Positions 52,704 through 62,331 of a DNA stretch of 64,000 nucleotides are shown one piece after another. Position 1 is the first letter of the stretch; each line of letters opens with the position of its first letter. The DNA lies in contig CAYMUW010000001.1 of NCBI GenBank assembly GCA_964393865.1, forward strand, positions 83,257 to 147,256, read 5' to 3'. The position numbers and the translations under genes are program-made. The stretch is from Suilimivivens sp964393865 (GTDB lineage: Bacteria > Bacillota > Clostridia > Lachnospirales > Lachnospiraceae). The notes below the pieces were generated by a model. The model searched no databases, had not been told where the DNA came from, and saw nothing but the letters and a program-made list of their open reading frames with translations.

Positions 52704-54083
52704 TTATTTTTTTAAAAGATTTTCTCCAATATTTATCACGTCTCCGGCACCCATAGTTATCAACAAATCTCCTGGTGTGCAATTTTTTAAAATAAATTTT
52801 TCGATTTCATCAAAACTGGGGAAATAATAACAGGTTTTGCCCAGCGCCCGGATTTCTTCCTGCAGGGTTTGGGAGCTGATGCCCAAATTGTCGGTCTCCC
52901 TGGCAGCGTAAATATCAGCCAGAATAACCTGATCGGCGAGAGACAAGGCCCTGGCAAAGTCCTTCATAAATGCTTTGGTGCGGGTATAGGTATGGGGCTG
53001 GAACACGCACCAGAGAGTTTTGTGAGGATAATTTGAGGCTGCTTTTAAAGTTGCAGTAATTTCTGTGGGATGATGTGCATAATCATCTATTATAACAATT
53101 CCGTTTACTTCGCCCTTGTATTCGAAACGACGGTCCGTTCCGTGAAATTCAGACAAGGCCTTGCGGACAACCGTATGCTCAATATGAAAAAGATCGGAAA
53201 GCACAATGGCTGCAAGAGCATTGTACACATTATGTTCTCCGGAGACTCCGAGAGAAAAAGGGCCTATTTGGGTGCCATGGCAAAGAACCGTAAAGCTGGC
53301 ACATCCCTTTTCGTTGTAAGTGATTTCCGCCGGTTTGTAGTCACAGCCGGGGGTGCTTCCGAAAGTAATAATTTTGCAGGACAGATCACAGGTAATAGAG
53401 GAAAGCTGGGGGATATCACCGTTTATAATCAGGGCGCCGTCATCGGGGATGAGAGCGGCAAAACGATGAAAGGAATTGCGGATATCCTCAATATCCTTAA
53501 AGAAATCCAGATGATCCTCCTCTACATTAAGAATAATTCCGAATTTTGGAAAAAAGCTTAAAAAGCTGTTGGTGTATTCACAGGCTTCGGTGACAAAATA
53601 GTCGGAATGACCGATTCTGATATTGCCACCGATGGTTTTTAATATGCCGCCGATGGACAAAGTGGGATCGGTGTCCGCTGCAAGTAAGATCTGGGAGATC
53701 ATGGATGTGGTAGTGGTTTTGCCGTGCGTTCCGCTGACGGCAACCGGCAGTTTGTAATTTTTCATAATTTGTCCCAGGAGCTGAGCCCTTGTAAGGGAAG
53801 GAATATTCTTTGCCTGCATGGCAATATATTCCGGGTTGTCAGGATGAATGGCGCTGGTGTATACTACAAGATCGATATCATCTGTGATGTTTTCTGTTCT
53901 TTGCCTGTAATGAACAGTGGCTCCTCGGCTGATTAAAAGCTGAGTCAGCGTGGATTCCTTTGCATCGGAACCGGAAACGGTAAAGCCTTCTTCCAATAGG
54001 ATTTCTGCCAATCCGCTCATGCTGATACCACCAATTCCTATGAAATATATATGAATAGGGTGTTGAAAATTAATCTGATACAT
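52704..54083 (-). CDS. murC: UDP-N-acetylmuramate:L-alanine ligase
   Basis: A 459-residue Mur ligase that adds L-Ala to UDP-MurNAc. The N-terminus HIYFIGIGGISMSGLAEILL binds the UDP moiety, the P-loop is SGTHGKTTTTSM and the C-terminal FQPHTYTRTKAFMKDFARAL is MurC-specific. The ATG at 54083 has GGAGG 5 bases upstream; an in-frame ATG at 54116 lacks a site. The last bases abut the perfect DnaA box. Confidence 0.95.
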   Translation of the reverse strand: MYQINFQHPIHIYFIGIGGISMSGLAEILLEEGFTVSGSDAKESTLTQLLISRGATVHYRQRTENITDDIDLVVYTSAIHPDNPEYIAMQAKNIPSLTRAQLLGQIMKNYKLPVAVSGTHGKTTTTSMISQILLAADTDPTLSIGGILKTIGGNIRIGHSDYFVTEACEYTNSFLSFFPKFGIILNVEEDHLDFFKDIEDIRNSFHRFAALIPDDGALIINGDIPQLSSITCDLSCKIITFGSTPGCDYKPAEITYNEKGCASFTVLCHGTQIGPFSLGVSGEHNVYNALAAIVLSDLFHIEHTVVRKALSEFHGTDRRFEYKGEVNGIVIIDDYAHHPTEITATLKAASNYPHKTLWCVFQPHTYTRTKAFMKDFARALSLADQVILADIYAARETDNLGISSQTLQEEIRALGKTCYYFPSFDEIEKFILKNCTPGDLLITMGAGDVINIGENLLKK

Positions 54084-54139
54084 AAAGACCTCCACTGCAA
54101 ATTTCGCCGCTATCAATTTGCTATATTAGTTTTAACCTA

Positions 54140-54168
54140 ATTATATATAATTACACCGTAAAAACCAA
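54140..54168 (-). promoter_or_regulatory. Promoter of murC
   Basis: On the minus strand TTGGTT (54163-54168), 17-base spacer, TATAAT (54140-54145). The 320-base gap between murC and glgC is very AT-rich and holds this and the glgC promoter back to back; nothing else was seen in it. Confidence 0.6.
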
Positions 54169-54304
54169 TGGCATTTTAAATAAAAAACGGGAGAAGAAAG
54201 GAAAATATTGTAATTTTTCCAATAAAAAGAGAGCCGGGGAAATAAAATATTGTAAAAATCTAACATAAAAGTCATAAATTGTTGTGATTTTTTTGTAAAA
54301 AATA

Positions 54305-54333
54305 TTCACTTTTAAAGGGATATATGGTATACT
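54305..54333 (+). promoter_or_regulatory. Promoter of glgC-glgD
   Basis: TTCACT (54305-54310), 17-base spacer, TATACT (54328-54333). The start near 54340 leaves a 65-base leader. Confidence 0.65.
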
Positions 54334-54404
54334 ATTCATACATTTTATGATTGGTACCTGTATCAAAAATATAGCAATAAAATTTACTTGTAAGAGGTGA
54401 TGAC

Positions 54405-55679
54405 ATGATCAAAAAAGAGATGATTGCCATGTTGCTGGCAGGTGGTCAGGGAAGCAGGCTGGGAGTCCTTACATCCAAGGTGGCCAAGCCGGCGGTATCT
54501 TTTGGGGGAAAGTACCGTATCATTGACTTCCCATTAAGTAACTGTATCAATTCAGGGGTTGATACGGTGGGTGTGCTGACTCAGTACCAGCCGCTCCGAT
54601 TGAATACGCATATCGGTATCGGTATTCCCTGGGATCTGGACAGAAATATTGGCGGTGTTACGGTTCTTCCTCCCTATGAAAAGATAACCAACAGTGAGTG
54701 GTACACTGGTACTGCCAATGCAATATATCAGAATTTGGATTATATGGACAGCTTTAATCCGGAATATGTTCTGATACTTTCCGGAGACCATATATACAAG
54801 ATGGATTATGAGGTGATGCTTGACTTCCATAAGGAGAAGGGCGCGGATGTGACCATAGCTGTTATGCCGGTTCCTATGGAAGAGGCGAAGCGCTTCGGTA
54901 TCATGATTACGGATGAAGATCGGAGAATCACGGATTTCGAGGAAAAGCCTGCTAATCCCAGAAGCAATCTTGCATCTATGGGTATTTACATATTTAACTG
55001 GAAGGCCTTGAAGGAAGCGCTTTTGGCTAATGCCGAGCAGCCCGGGCTGGACTTTGGTAAGCATATCATTCCCTATTGCCATGGCAAGGGAGAACCGCTT
55101 TATGCTTATGAGTTCACCGGATACTGGAAGGATGTAGGAACACTGAACTCCTACTGGCAGGCAAATATGGAGCTGATCGATATCGTTCCGGAATTTAACT
55201 TGTATGAGGAATATTGGAAGATTTACACGAGAAGTGAGATCCTGCCTCCTCAGTATATTGCCGATAATACCGTGGTTGAACGAAGCATCATCGGAGAAGG
55301 TTCCGAAATATACGGAAAGGTTTATAATTCCGTAATCGGCTGTGGAGTTACCATAGGTAAGGATACGGTAGTCCGCGATTCCATTATTATGAATAATACG
55401 AATATAGGAAGCGGATGTGAGCTTTATAAGGCAATTATTGCGGAAAACGTAGAGATAGGAAATTATGTCAAGCTGGGTATTGGGGAAGAAGCGGAGAATG
55501 AGACAGATCCCCATATTTATAACAGTGGTATAGTTACCATAGGAGAAAAGAGTGTGATACCGGATAATATTACGGTTGGCAAGAACTCCTGTATATTCGG
55601 AGTAACTTCATTGGAGGATTTCCCGGATAAATCTCTTGCAAGCGGAAAAACATTAATTAAGGCAGGTGATGAAAAGTGA
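54405..55679 (+). CDS. glgC: Glucose-1-phosphate adenylyltransferase, GlgC subunit
   Basis: A 424-residue nucleotidyltransferase making ADP-glucose for glycogen synthesis. The N-terminal LLAGGQGSRLGVLTSKVAKP is the pyrophosphorylase signature and FEEKPANPRSNLASMGIYIF the sugar-phosphate site; the C-terminal third is a left-handed beta-helix with hexapeptide repeats. The start follows GAGGTGAT. It overlaps glgD by four bases (GTGA), as in Bacillus and other Firmicutes where GlgC and GlgD form a hetero-oligomer. Confidence 0.96.
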   Translation: MIKKEMIAMLLAGGQGSRLGVLTSKVAKPAVSFGGKYRIIDFPLSNCINSGVDTVGVLTQYQPLRLNTHIGIGIPWDLDRNIGGVTVLPPYEKITNSEWYTGTANAIYQNLDYMDSFNPEYVLILSGDHIYKMDYEVMLDFHKEKGADVTIAVMPVPMEEAKRFGIMITDEDRRITDFEEKPANPRSNLASMGIYIFNWKALKEALLANAEQPGLDFGKHIIPYCHGKGEPLYAYEFTGYWKDVGTLNSYWQANMELIDIVPEFNLYEEYWKIYTRSEILPPQYIADNTVVERSIIGEGSEIYGKVYNSVIGCGVTIGKDTVVRDSIIMNNTNIGSGCELYKAIIAENVEIGNYVKLGIGEEAENETDPHIYNSGIVTIGEKSVIPDNITVGKNSCIFGVTSLEDFPDKSLASGKTLIKAGDEK

Positions 55680-56794
55680 GAGCAATCGGTATAGTTTTAG
55701 CAGGCGGAAACAGTTTCAGAATGAAGGAACTTTCCCAGAAGAGAGCCGTATGTGCAATGCCTATTGCGGGCAGTTACAGAAGTATTGATTTTGCACTTAG
55801 CAACATGTCCAATTCCCATATTCAGAAGGTAGCAGTATTTACACAGTACAATGCCAGAAGCTTAAATGAGCATTTGAGCTCCTCCAAGTGGTGGGATTTC
55901 GGACGTAAGCAGGGTGGTTTGTATGTATTTACACCGGCAGTTACCGCAGAGAGCAATTTCTGGTACAGAGGAACGGCAGATGCCATTGCCCAGAACCTTT
56001 CATTTTTGAAAAACAGTCATGAGCCTTATGTTGTAATTGCCTCCGGTGACTGTGTATACAAGATGGATTACAATAAGGTGCTGGAATATCATATAGCTAA
56101 AAAGGCGGATATTACAGTGGTATGTAAGGATATGGAACCGGAGGTAAATGTAGATCGTTACGGTACGATTAAGATGAATGAGGACAGCCGCATAGAAGAG
56201 TTCGAAGAGAAGCCTGTTGTGGCGAAATCAAATACCATCTCCTGCGGTATCTATGTAGTCAGAAGACGTCAGCTGATTGAAGTGATCGAGAAGTGTGCGG
56301 AAGAGGACAGATATGATTTTGTTAAGGATATTTTGATCCGCTATAAGAATATGAAGAGAATCTACGGCTATAAGATTCATGATTACTGGAGCAATATTGC
56401 TACGGTAGAGGATTACTTCAACACAAACATGGATTTCCTGAATGCTGAGACGAGAAATTACTTCTTTAAGCAGTATCCGGATATTTATTCTAAGGTGGAT
56501 GATCTGCCGCCTGCGAAGTACAATGTAGGTGCACAGATTAAAAACAGCCTTATTTCCAGCGGTTGTATTGTTAACGGTACGGTAGAGGACTCCGTTATCT
56601 TTAAGAAGACTTACATTGGAAATAATTGCTATATTAAGAATTCTATTATTTTAAATGATGTTTATATAGGAGACAATACCCATATTGAAAACTGTATCGT
56701 GGAAAGCCGCGATACCATTAGGGCAAATTCTTACCACGCAGGTACGGATGGCATCAAGATTGTAATAGAACGGAATGACAGGTATGTAATTTAA
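55676..56794 (+). CDS. glgD: Glucose-1-phosphate adenylyltransferase, GlgD subunit
   Basis: A 372-residue GlgC homologue. The start is GTG at 55676, coupled to the glgC stop. The signature is altered, VLAGGNSFRMKELSQKRAV, lacking the GxGxRL pattern, as expected for the regulatory GlgD subunit. Compared with GlgC it is about 50 residues shorter in the C-terminal part. It is believed to modulate GlgC activity. No glgA or glgB gene follows; the next gene is spoVG. Confidence 0.94.
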   Translation: MRAIGIVLAGGNSFRMKELSQKRAVCAMPIAGSYRSIDFALSNMSNSHIQKVAVFTQYNARSLNEHLSSSKWWDFGRKQGGLYVFTPAVTAESNFWYRGTADAIAQNLSFLKNSHEPYVVIASGDCVYKMDYNKVLEYHIAKKADITVVCKDMEPEVNVDRYGTIKMNEDSRIEEFEEKPVVAKSNTISCGIYVVRRRQLIEVIEKCAEEDRYDFVKDILIRYKNMKRIYGYKIHDYWSNIATVEDYFNTNMDFLNAETRNYFFKQYPDIYSKVDDLPPAKYNVGAQIKNSLISSGCIVNGTVEDSVIFKKTYIGNNCYIKNSIILNDVYIGDNTHIENCIVESRDTIRANSYHAGTDGIKIVIERNDRYVI

Positions 56795-56816
56795 CCACAG
56801 TGTAAGGGGGAAAAAG

Positions 56817-57086
56817 ATGCAAATTACGGATGTGAGAGTGAGAAAGATAGCCAAAGAGGGAAAAATGAGGGCTATTGTTTCTATCACCATTGATGATGAA
56901 TTCGTTATTCACGATATTAAGGTGATCGAGGGTGACAAGGGATTATTCATTGCAATGCCAAGTAAAAAGGCAACAGACGGGGAATACAGAGACATTGCAC
57001 ACCCCATTAATTCATCTACGAGGAAACGAATTCAAAACCTGATTCTGGACAGATACCAGCAGGCACTGCTGAAACCGGATGAATAA
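56817..57086 (+). CDS. spoVG: SpoVG RNA/DNA-binding regulator
   Basis: An 89-residue protein of the SpoVG family: MQITDVRVRKIAKEGKMRAI opens the four-stranded sheet, GLFIAMPSKKATDGEYRDIA is the diagnostic stretch, and a C-terminal helix follows. SpoVG proteins bind nucleic acids and affect sporulation septation, capsule and virulence genes. AAGGGGG precedes the ATG, 22 bases after glgD, so it may be partly co-transcribed. A terminator follows. Confidence 0.95.
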   Translation: MQITDVRVRKIAKEGKMRAIVSITIDDEFVIHDIKVIEGDKGLFIAMPSKKATDGEYRDIAHPINSSTRKRIQNLILDRYQQALLKPDE

Positions 57087-57127
57087 TAAATTTGGGAAAG
57101 CAAAAAGTTCTAAATCTTTAAGTGAGA

Positions 57128-57156
57128 CAGAGGTGTTTTAAGCGCCTCTGTTTTTT
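57128..57156 (+). terminator. Terminator after spoVG
   Basis: CAGAGGTG (57128-57135) pairs with CGCCTCTG (57143-57150), 8 bp with one G-U, followed by TTTTTT (57151-57156). Confidence 0.8.
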
Positions 57157-57178
57157 ATTTCATATGTCTTTTAGCATG

Positions 57179-57216
57179 AAAAAAACCAGACAGATAATTT
57201 CTTTTATCTGCCCGGT
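57179..57216 (-). terminator. Terminator of the sugar-permease remnant (minus strand)
   Basis: On the minus strand ACCGGGCAGATAA pairs with TTATCTGTCTGGT over 13 bp (two G-U) with a short loop, followed by seven T. It lies 33 bases beyond the stop at 57249, a sign that the locus was once an expressed gene. Confidence 0.75.
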
Positions 57217-57248
57217 TCTTTATGTTTAGGTTTTAGCTTCTTTAATTA

Positions 57249-57931
57249 TTAATTTCCATTCTTACGTCTGGAAACCACATCAAAGATAACGGCAATCAGT
57301 AGAACGCCGCCCTTTACTACATACTGCCATGAATCGCCGATGCCCATGATAGACATACCCATATTGATTACACCAAGCAAAAGAGCGCCGATGATAACAC
57401 CTGGAACTGTACCGCTGCCGCCATATGCAGAAGCGCCACCGATAAAGCAGGCACCGATTGCATCCATCTCAAATGAGGTACCGGTAGAACCATTTACGGA
57501 ACCAACGCGTGCAAGACAAAGCAGACCGCAAAGACCGGCCAGAAGTCCCATGCTTGCATATGCAATGAAGTAAACCTTATTTGTATTGATACCGGAAAGC
57601 TGTGTAGCTTTTTCGTTGCCGCCAACTGCGTAGAAATAACGGCCAAATGCAGTTTTGGAGGTGATGAAATAGTAGATCAGGCAAATTGCTACAACCCATA
57701 CCAGCATAACGGAAATTCCTTTGTATTGACACAAAAGATAGCAATAAAAGAGAAGAACGGCGGAAATCAGTACATCACGTCCGTAATCAGCAATCAGACT
57801 GTTCTGGCCGTAAAATGATTGATATAAATACTAAAAACAAAGACGCCTGTTATTGCTGTTATGGAAGTCAGCAGAACTGTCAGAAGGAAATACCGGATGT
57901 AGTTGTGTTGGTTATTTTTCTTTGAATTCAT
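57249..57931 (-). pseudogene. Sugar ABC permease remnant (RbsC/MglC type) joined to a foreign N-terminus, frameshifted
   Basis: The last 150 residues are the C-terminal half of a ribose/galactose-type permease: KTAFGRYFYAVGGNEKATQL, then SFEMDAIGACFIGGASAYGG. An ATG at 57931 opens a different reading: MNSKKNNQHNYIRYFLLTVL, a hydrophobic helix, which stops at 57794. Adding one T in the T4 run (57812-57815) would join it through YGQNSLIADYGRDVL to the permease part as about 228 residues. The N-terminal part does not look like a permease start, so a deletion has fused two genes and a one-base loss then broke the frame. The binding protein and ATPase partners are absent. Confidence 0.7.
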
Positions 57932-58014
57932 AATATGCCTGCCTGTAATTTCGTTTCGGTTTATAATTGCTTATGATAATAATTATATTAAAGATAAGTA
58001 TATCATAAAAAAAC

Positions 58015-58055
58015 GGAGAATGGAGAATGGCAGTTTCAATTCTCTTTCAATTCTC
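58015..58055. repeat. Short tandem repeats upstream of the pth promoter
   Basis: GGAGAAT occurs twice in tandem (58015-58028), then TTTCAATTCTC twice in tandem (58034-58055). GAGAAT and ATTCTC are complementary, so the region can form alternative hairpins. It abuts the -35 element of the pth-mfd promoter. Confidence 0.6.
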
Positions 58056-58084
58056 TTGCAAAACATGTCAAGGCATCCTATAAT
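58056..58084 (+). promoter_or_regulatory. Promoter of pth-mfd
   Basis: TTGCAA (58056-58061), 17-base spacer, TATAAT (58079-58084). The start near 58091 gives a 70-base leader before pth. Confidence 0.75.
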
Positions 58085-58161
58085 GAAATGGCAAATAATT
58101 GGAGCAGACAGGCAGTATCATGTAATACGGCCTGTTTTTAGTGACGGTAGGAGTTGAAAAG

Positions 58162-58737
58162 ATGTTTATTATTGCAGGTCTTGGTAATCCCAAAAAGGAA
58201 TATGATAATACCAGGCATAATATTGGCTTTCAGCTGGTTGATTATCTGGCTGACAAATATCATATTTCGGTGATGGATGTGAAGCATAAGGCGCTTGTGG
58301 GAAAAGGAATGATTAATGGTCATAAGGTGATTTTGGTTAAGCCCATTACCTTTATGAATCTGAGCGGAGAAAGTATCAAACCCATAGCGGATTATTATAA
58401 AATTGATTTGAGTACGGAGCTTATCATAGTATCTGATGATATCAGTCTGCCGCTGGGCCAGATCAGGATTAGAAAGAGGGGAAGCGCCGGCGGACATAAC
58501 GGACTAAAAAATATTATTCAGCAGCTTGGCAGCGAGGAGTTTCAAAGAATTAGAATTGGTGTAGGGGAGAAGCCTAAGGGGTATGATCTGGCGGACTATG
58601 TTTTGGGACATTTTTCGAAGGAAGAACAGCCCTTCATGAAAGAAGGCATAGAGAAAGCGATTAATGCGGCAGAAATGATGTTGGACGGAGAGATTGACCG
58701 TGCGATGAATGAATTTAATCGAAAGGTATCGCTTTAA
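58162..58737 (+). CDS. pth: Peptidyl-tRNA hydrolase
   Basis: A 191-residue enzyme that recycles tRNA from dropped-off peptidyl-tRNA. MFIIAGLGNPKKEYDNTRHN opens with the conserved Asn and catalytic His (NTRHN), and GSAGGHNGLKNI and GVGEKP are also diagnostic. The ATG at 58162 has GGAG 10 bases upstream; an in-frame GTG at 58141 overlaps that site. mfd follows after 21 bases, the same order (pth, mfd) as near the Bacillus origin. Confidence 0.96.
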   Translation: MFIIAGLGNPKKEYDNTRHNIGFQLVDYLADKYHISVMDVKHKALVGKGMINGHKVILVKPITFMNLSGESIKPIADYYKIDLSTELIIVSDDISLPLGQIRIRKRGSAGGHNGLKNIIQQLGSEEFQRIRIGVGEKPKGYDLADYVLGHFSKEEQPFMKEGIEKAINAAEMMLDGEIDRAMNEFNRKVSL

Positions 58738-58758
58738 AGGCAGGAAAGGAAATTGGAC

Positions 58759-61700
58759 ATGAGAGCGTTATGCGCACCCCTTGAGGAACTGGGGGAATTT
58801 GAGGAAATAAAAAAGCGGATTTCTAAAGAAAGCGCCTGCGTGGCACTTACCGGCTGTGTGGAGTCGCAGAAGCTTCATATGATATACGGACTTAGCGATG
58901 GGTTTCAAAATAAACTCATCGTTACTTTCAGTGATTTGAGGGTAAAGGAGATTTTGGAAGAATACCGCTTTTATGACAGAAATGCAGCCGTTTATCCTGC
59001 CAGAGATTTTATTTTTTATCAGGCGGACATTCACGGAAATAGGCTTGTGACTGATAGAATTAAGTGCCTGCGGCGTATGCTGGAGGGGAAGCCGGTAACG
59101 GTGATTACCACATTTTCCAGCCTGCTTGCTCCGCAGATACCATTGTCGGCCTGGGAGGAGCATCTTCTAAATATTAACACCCGCACAGCGGTAGATGAGA
59201 GAAGGCTGGCGGAAAGATTAGTGGAAATGGGCTATGAGAAAAGCTATCAGGTAGAGGCGCCGGGACAGTTCAGCATTCGCGGTGGAATAGTGGATATTTT
59301 TGATTTGACGGAGGAAAATCCTTACCGCATAGAGCTGTGGGGAGATGAGGTGGAATCCATACGAAGCTTTGATGTGCTCAGTCAGCGATCCATTGAGAAG
59401 CTTGCCGGAATTACCATCTATCCTGCAAGCGAGATGTTTCTTTCCGACCGGCAGTTAAAAAACGGAATGGATAAAATCGAGGAGGAGGGTAAAAGCTTTG
59501 CGGGAAAGCTGCGGGAGGAGTTTCATACAGAGGAGGCTCACCGCATAGAGATGCAGATTAAGGAATTGAAGGAGCAGATTTTTGAATTTCAAAATCTGGT
59601 TAATCTTGATTCCTATATTCATTATTTTTATCAGGATACAGTGTCTTTTCTTGATTTATTTGACAGGGAAAAAACCTGTGTTTTTATAGATGAACCGGCA
59701 AGAGTCAGGGAGCATGCCGAGGCAGTGGAACTGGAATTTCGGGAGAGCATGATGCACCGGGCGGAAAAGGGATATATCCTTCCGGAGCAGATGAAGCTTA
59801 TGTACCCGGTAAAAGAGATTGCCGCAAGGATGGAGCTTGGACGTGTTGTTACATTGGCTGCTTTGGAACTGAAAAATTCTCTTTTTAAGCCGGATAAAAA
59901 AGCGGATATTTCCGTTAAAAGCATATCCTCCTACCACAACAGCTTTGAGGCATTGGTTCAGGATTTAAAGCGTTACCGTAAAAACGGCTACAGGGTGCTG
60001 CTTCTGTCCGGCTCAAGAACCAGAGCGTCAAGGCTGGCAGCGGATCTTAGAGACAATGAACTGGCGGCTTTTTATACGGAGAACCCTGACCGGGAGATAC
60101 AGCCGGGGGAGGTTATGACCTTTTACGGCAGAGTGCGGAAAGGTTTTGAGTATCCTTTGCTTAAATTTGCGGTTATTTCGGAGAGCGATATATTCGGCGT
60201 TGACAAAAAAAAGAAGAAAAAGAAGAAAACCTATGAAGGCCGCAAGATTAATGATTTTAATGAGCTGAAAATCGGAGATTATGTGGTTCATGAAAATCAC
60301 GGACTTGGGATTTACCGGGGTATCGAAAAGGTAGAGGTCGAAAAGGTAGTAAAGGATTATATCAAAATAGAATATCGGGACGGTGGAAACCTGTATGTTC
60401 TGGCAACAGGCCTTGATGTGATTCAAAAATATGCCTCCGCAGACGCCAAGCGTCCCAAACTGAACAAGCTGGGAACCCAGGAGTGGACCAGAACCAAAAG
60501 TAAGGTGCGGGAGGCTGCCGGTGAGGTCGCAAAGGATTTGGTGGCATTATATGCAGCACGTCAGCAGAAAAACGGATTTCAATACGGAAAGGATACGGTC
60601 TGGCAGAAGGAATTTGAGGAGATGTTTCCCTTTGAGGAGACGGAGGATCAGCTTGCTGCCATTGAAGCTACCAAGAAGGACATGGAAAGCGTAAAGATCA
60701 TGGATCGTCTGATCTGCGGCGATGTGGGATACGGAAAGACCGAGATAGCCATCAGAGCAGCGTTTAAGGCGGTGCAGGAGGGAAAGCAGGTGGTTTATCT
60801 TGTTCCCACTACCATACTGGCGCAGCAGCACTATAATACCTTCGTGCAAAGAATGAAGGATTTTCCCGTGAGAGTGGATTTGCTTTCCAGATTTAGAACC
60901 AATGCAGAGCAGAAAAAGACGGTGGAGGATTTAAAGAAAGGCTTTGTTGATATTGTAATCGGAACACACAGGGTACTTTCCGCAGATGTGGCGTATAAAG
61001 ATCTGGGGCTTCTTATCATTGATGAGGAACAGCGTTTTGGCGTGGCTCACAAGGAAAAAATTAAAAAAATGAAGGAAAATGTGGATGTGCTTACCCTGAC
61101 AGCAACACCTATCCCAAGAACCCTTCACATGAGTCTGGTTGGTATCAGGGATATGAGCGTTTTGGAGGAAGCGCCCGGTGACAGGATGCCTATACAAACC
61201 TATGTGATGGAATATAATGAGGAAATGGTCAGAGAAGCCATTGTCAGGGAGCTGTCACGAAACGGTCAGGTTTATTACGTTTACAACAGGGTAAACAACA
61301 TTGCGGATGTGACTGCTTCCATTCAGGCATTGGTGCCGGAGGCTGTGGTGGCCTTTGCCCACGGGCAGATGCAGGAGAGGGAACTGGAGCGTATCATGTA
61401 CGATTTCATTAACGGTGAGATTGATGTGCTGGTGTCTACCACTATTATTGAAACAGGACTGGACATCTCCAACGTGAACACCATGATTATCCATGATTCC
61501 GACACTATGGGCTTATCCCAGCTTTATCAGCTTAGAGGGCGCGTGGGAAGGAGCAATCGTACCGCTTACGCATTTCTGATGTATAAGAGGGATAAAATGC
61601 TGAAGGAGGTAGCAGAAAAGCGTCTGGCTTCCATTAAGGAGTTTACGGATCTTGGCAGCGGCTTTAAAATTGCCATGCGGGATCTGGAGATCCGCGGTGC

Positions 61701-62298
61701 GGGAAATCTTCTGGGTGCAAAGCAGCATGGTCACATGCAGGCGGTGGGCTATGATCTGTACTGCAAGATGCTGAATGAGGCGGTTAAGAGCCTAAAGGGT
61801 ATCAGTACTGCAGAGGATTTTGAAACCTTAGTGGATTTGGATGTGGACGCCTTTATTTCGCCGGCTTATATTGTCAATGAAGTGCAGAAGCTGGATATTT
61901 ATAAAAGGATTGCAGGGATTGAAAATAAAAGCGAATGTGAGGATATGAAGGAGGAGCTGCTTGACCGGTTTGGAAATACGCCGACAGCGGTAGAAAACCT
62001 TCTTCGTATTGCGCTGATCAGAGTCAGCGCCCATAAGCTGTATATCACCGAGCTTAAGGGACGAAACGGAGAAATAAAATTTACATTAAAGCCTGATGCA
62101 GGCATCAGGCCGGAGCAGATACCGGTGCTTTTACAAAAATATGAAAAGCTTTCCTTTAATCATAAAGGAACACCGTTTTTCCTGTTCCGGTACAAAAAGT
62201 GCGATATTGTGGAGCAGGATTCTCAAATGCTTCTTGCTCATACGGAGGAGCTGCTTACATCTATGAGGGAAATACTGCTGGATGGGATTGAGGGATGA
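58759..62298 (+). CDS. mfd: Transcription-repair coupling factor
   Basis: An 1179-residue DNA translocase that removes stalled RNA polymerase and recruits UvrA. Order: UvrB-like N-terminal domains (1-470), the RNA-polymerase-interacting domain after an eight-lysine linker (starting about 484; EGRKINDFNELKIGDYVVHE), the RecG-like motor with Walker A GDVGYGKTEIA and DEEQRFG, the TATPIPRTLHMSL block, and the C-terminal TRCF domain. Start: ATG at 58759, with TTG at 58753 as an alternative. The poly-lysine run (60206-60229) is A-rich but keeps the frame. Confidence 0.96.
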   Translation: MRALCAPLEELGEFEEIKKRISKESACVALTGCVESQKLHMIYGLSDGFQNKLIVTFSDLRVKEILEEYRFYDRNAAVYPARDFIFYQADIHGNRLVTDRIKCLRRMLEGKPVTVITTFSSLLAPQIPLSAWEEHLLNINTRTAVDERRLAERLVEMGYEKSYQVEAPGQFSIRGGIVDIFDLTEENPYRIELWGDEVESIRSFDVLSQRSIEKLAGITIYPASEMFLSDRQLKNGMDKIEEEGKSFAGKLREEFHTEEAHRIEMQIKELKEQIFEFQNLVNLDSYIHYFYQDTVSFLDLFDREKTCVFIDEPARVREHAEAVELEFRESMMHRAEKGYILPEQMKLMYPVKEIAARMELGRVVTLAALELKNSLFKPDKKADISVKSISSYHNSFEALVQDLKRYRKNGYRVLLLSGSRTRASRLAADLRDNELAAFYTENPDREIQPGEVMTFYGRVRKGFEYPLLKFAVISESDIFGVDKKKKKKKKTYEGRKINDFNELKIGDYVVHENHGLGIYRGIEKVEVEKVVKDYIKIEYRDGGNLYVLATGLDVIQKYASADAKRPKLNKLGTQEWTRTKSKVREAAGEVAKDLVALYAARQQKNGFQYGKDTVWQKEFEEMFPFEETEDQLAAIEATKKDMESVKIMDRLICGDVGYGKTEIAIRAAFKAVQEGKQVVYLVPTTILAQQHYNTFVQRMKDFPVRVDLLSRFRTNAEQKKTVEDLKKGFVDIVIGTHRVLSADVAYKDLGLLIIDEEQRFGVAHKEKIKKMKENVDVLTLTATPIPRTLHMSLVGIRDMSVLEEAPGDRMPIQTYVMEYNEEMVREAIVRELSRNGQVYYVYNRVNNIADVTASIQALVPEAVVAFAHGQMQERELERIMYDFINGEIDVLVSTTIIETGLDISNVNTMIIHDSDTMGLSQLYQLRGRVGRSNRTAYAFLMYKRDKMLKEVAEKRLASIKEFTDLGSGFKIAMRDLEIRGAGNLLGAKQHGHMQAVGYDLYCKMLNEAVKSLKGISTAEDFETLVDLDVDAFISPAYIVNEVQKLDIYKRIAGIENKSECEDMKEELLDRFGNTPTAVENLLRIALIRVSAHKLYITELKGRNGEIKFTLKPDAGIRPEQIPVLLQKYEKLSFNHKGTPFFLFRYKKCDIVEQDSQMLLAHTEELLTSMREILLDGIEG

Positions 62299-62331
62299 TA
62301 AATCCGTAAAAAACAGTGATAATGAAAAAAG

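Noticed and set aside
60206..60229. A-rich run in mfd as a frameshift site
   Set aside because: The frame is kept, giving eight lysines. Basic linkers at this place are common in clostridial Mfd proteins.
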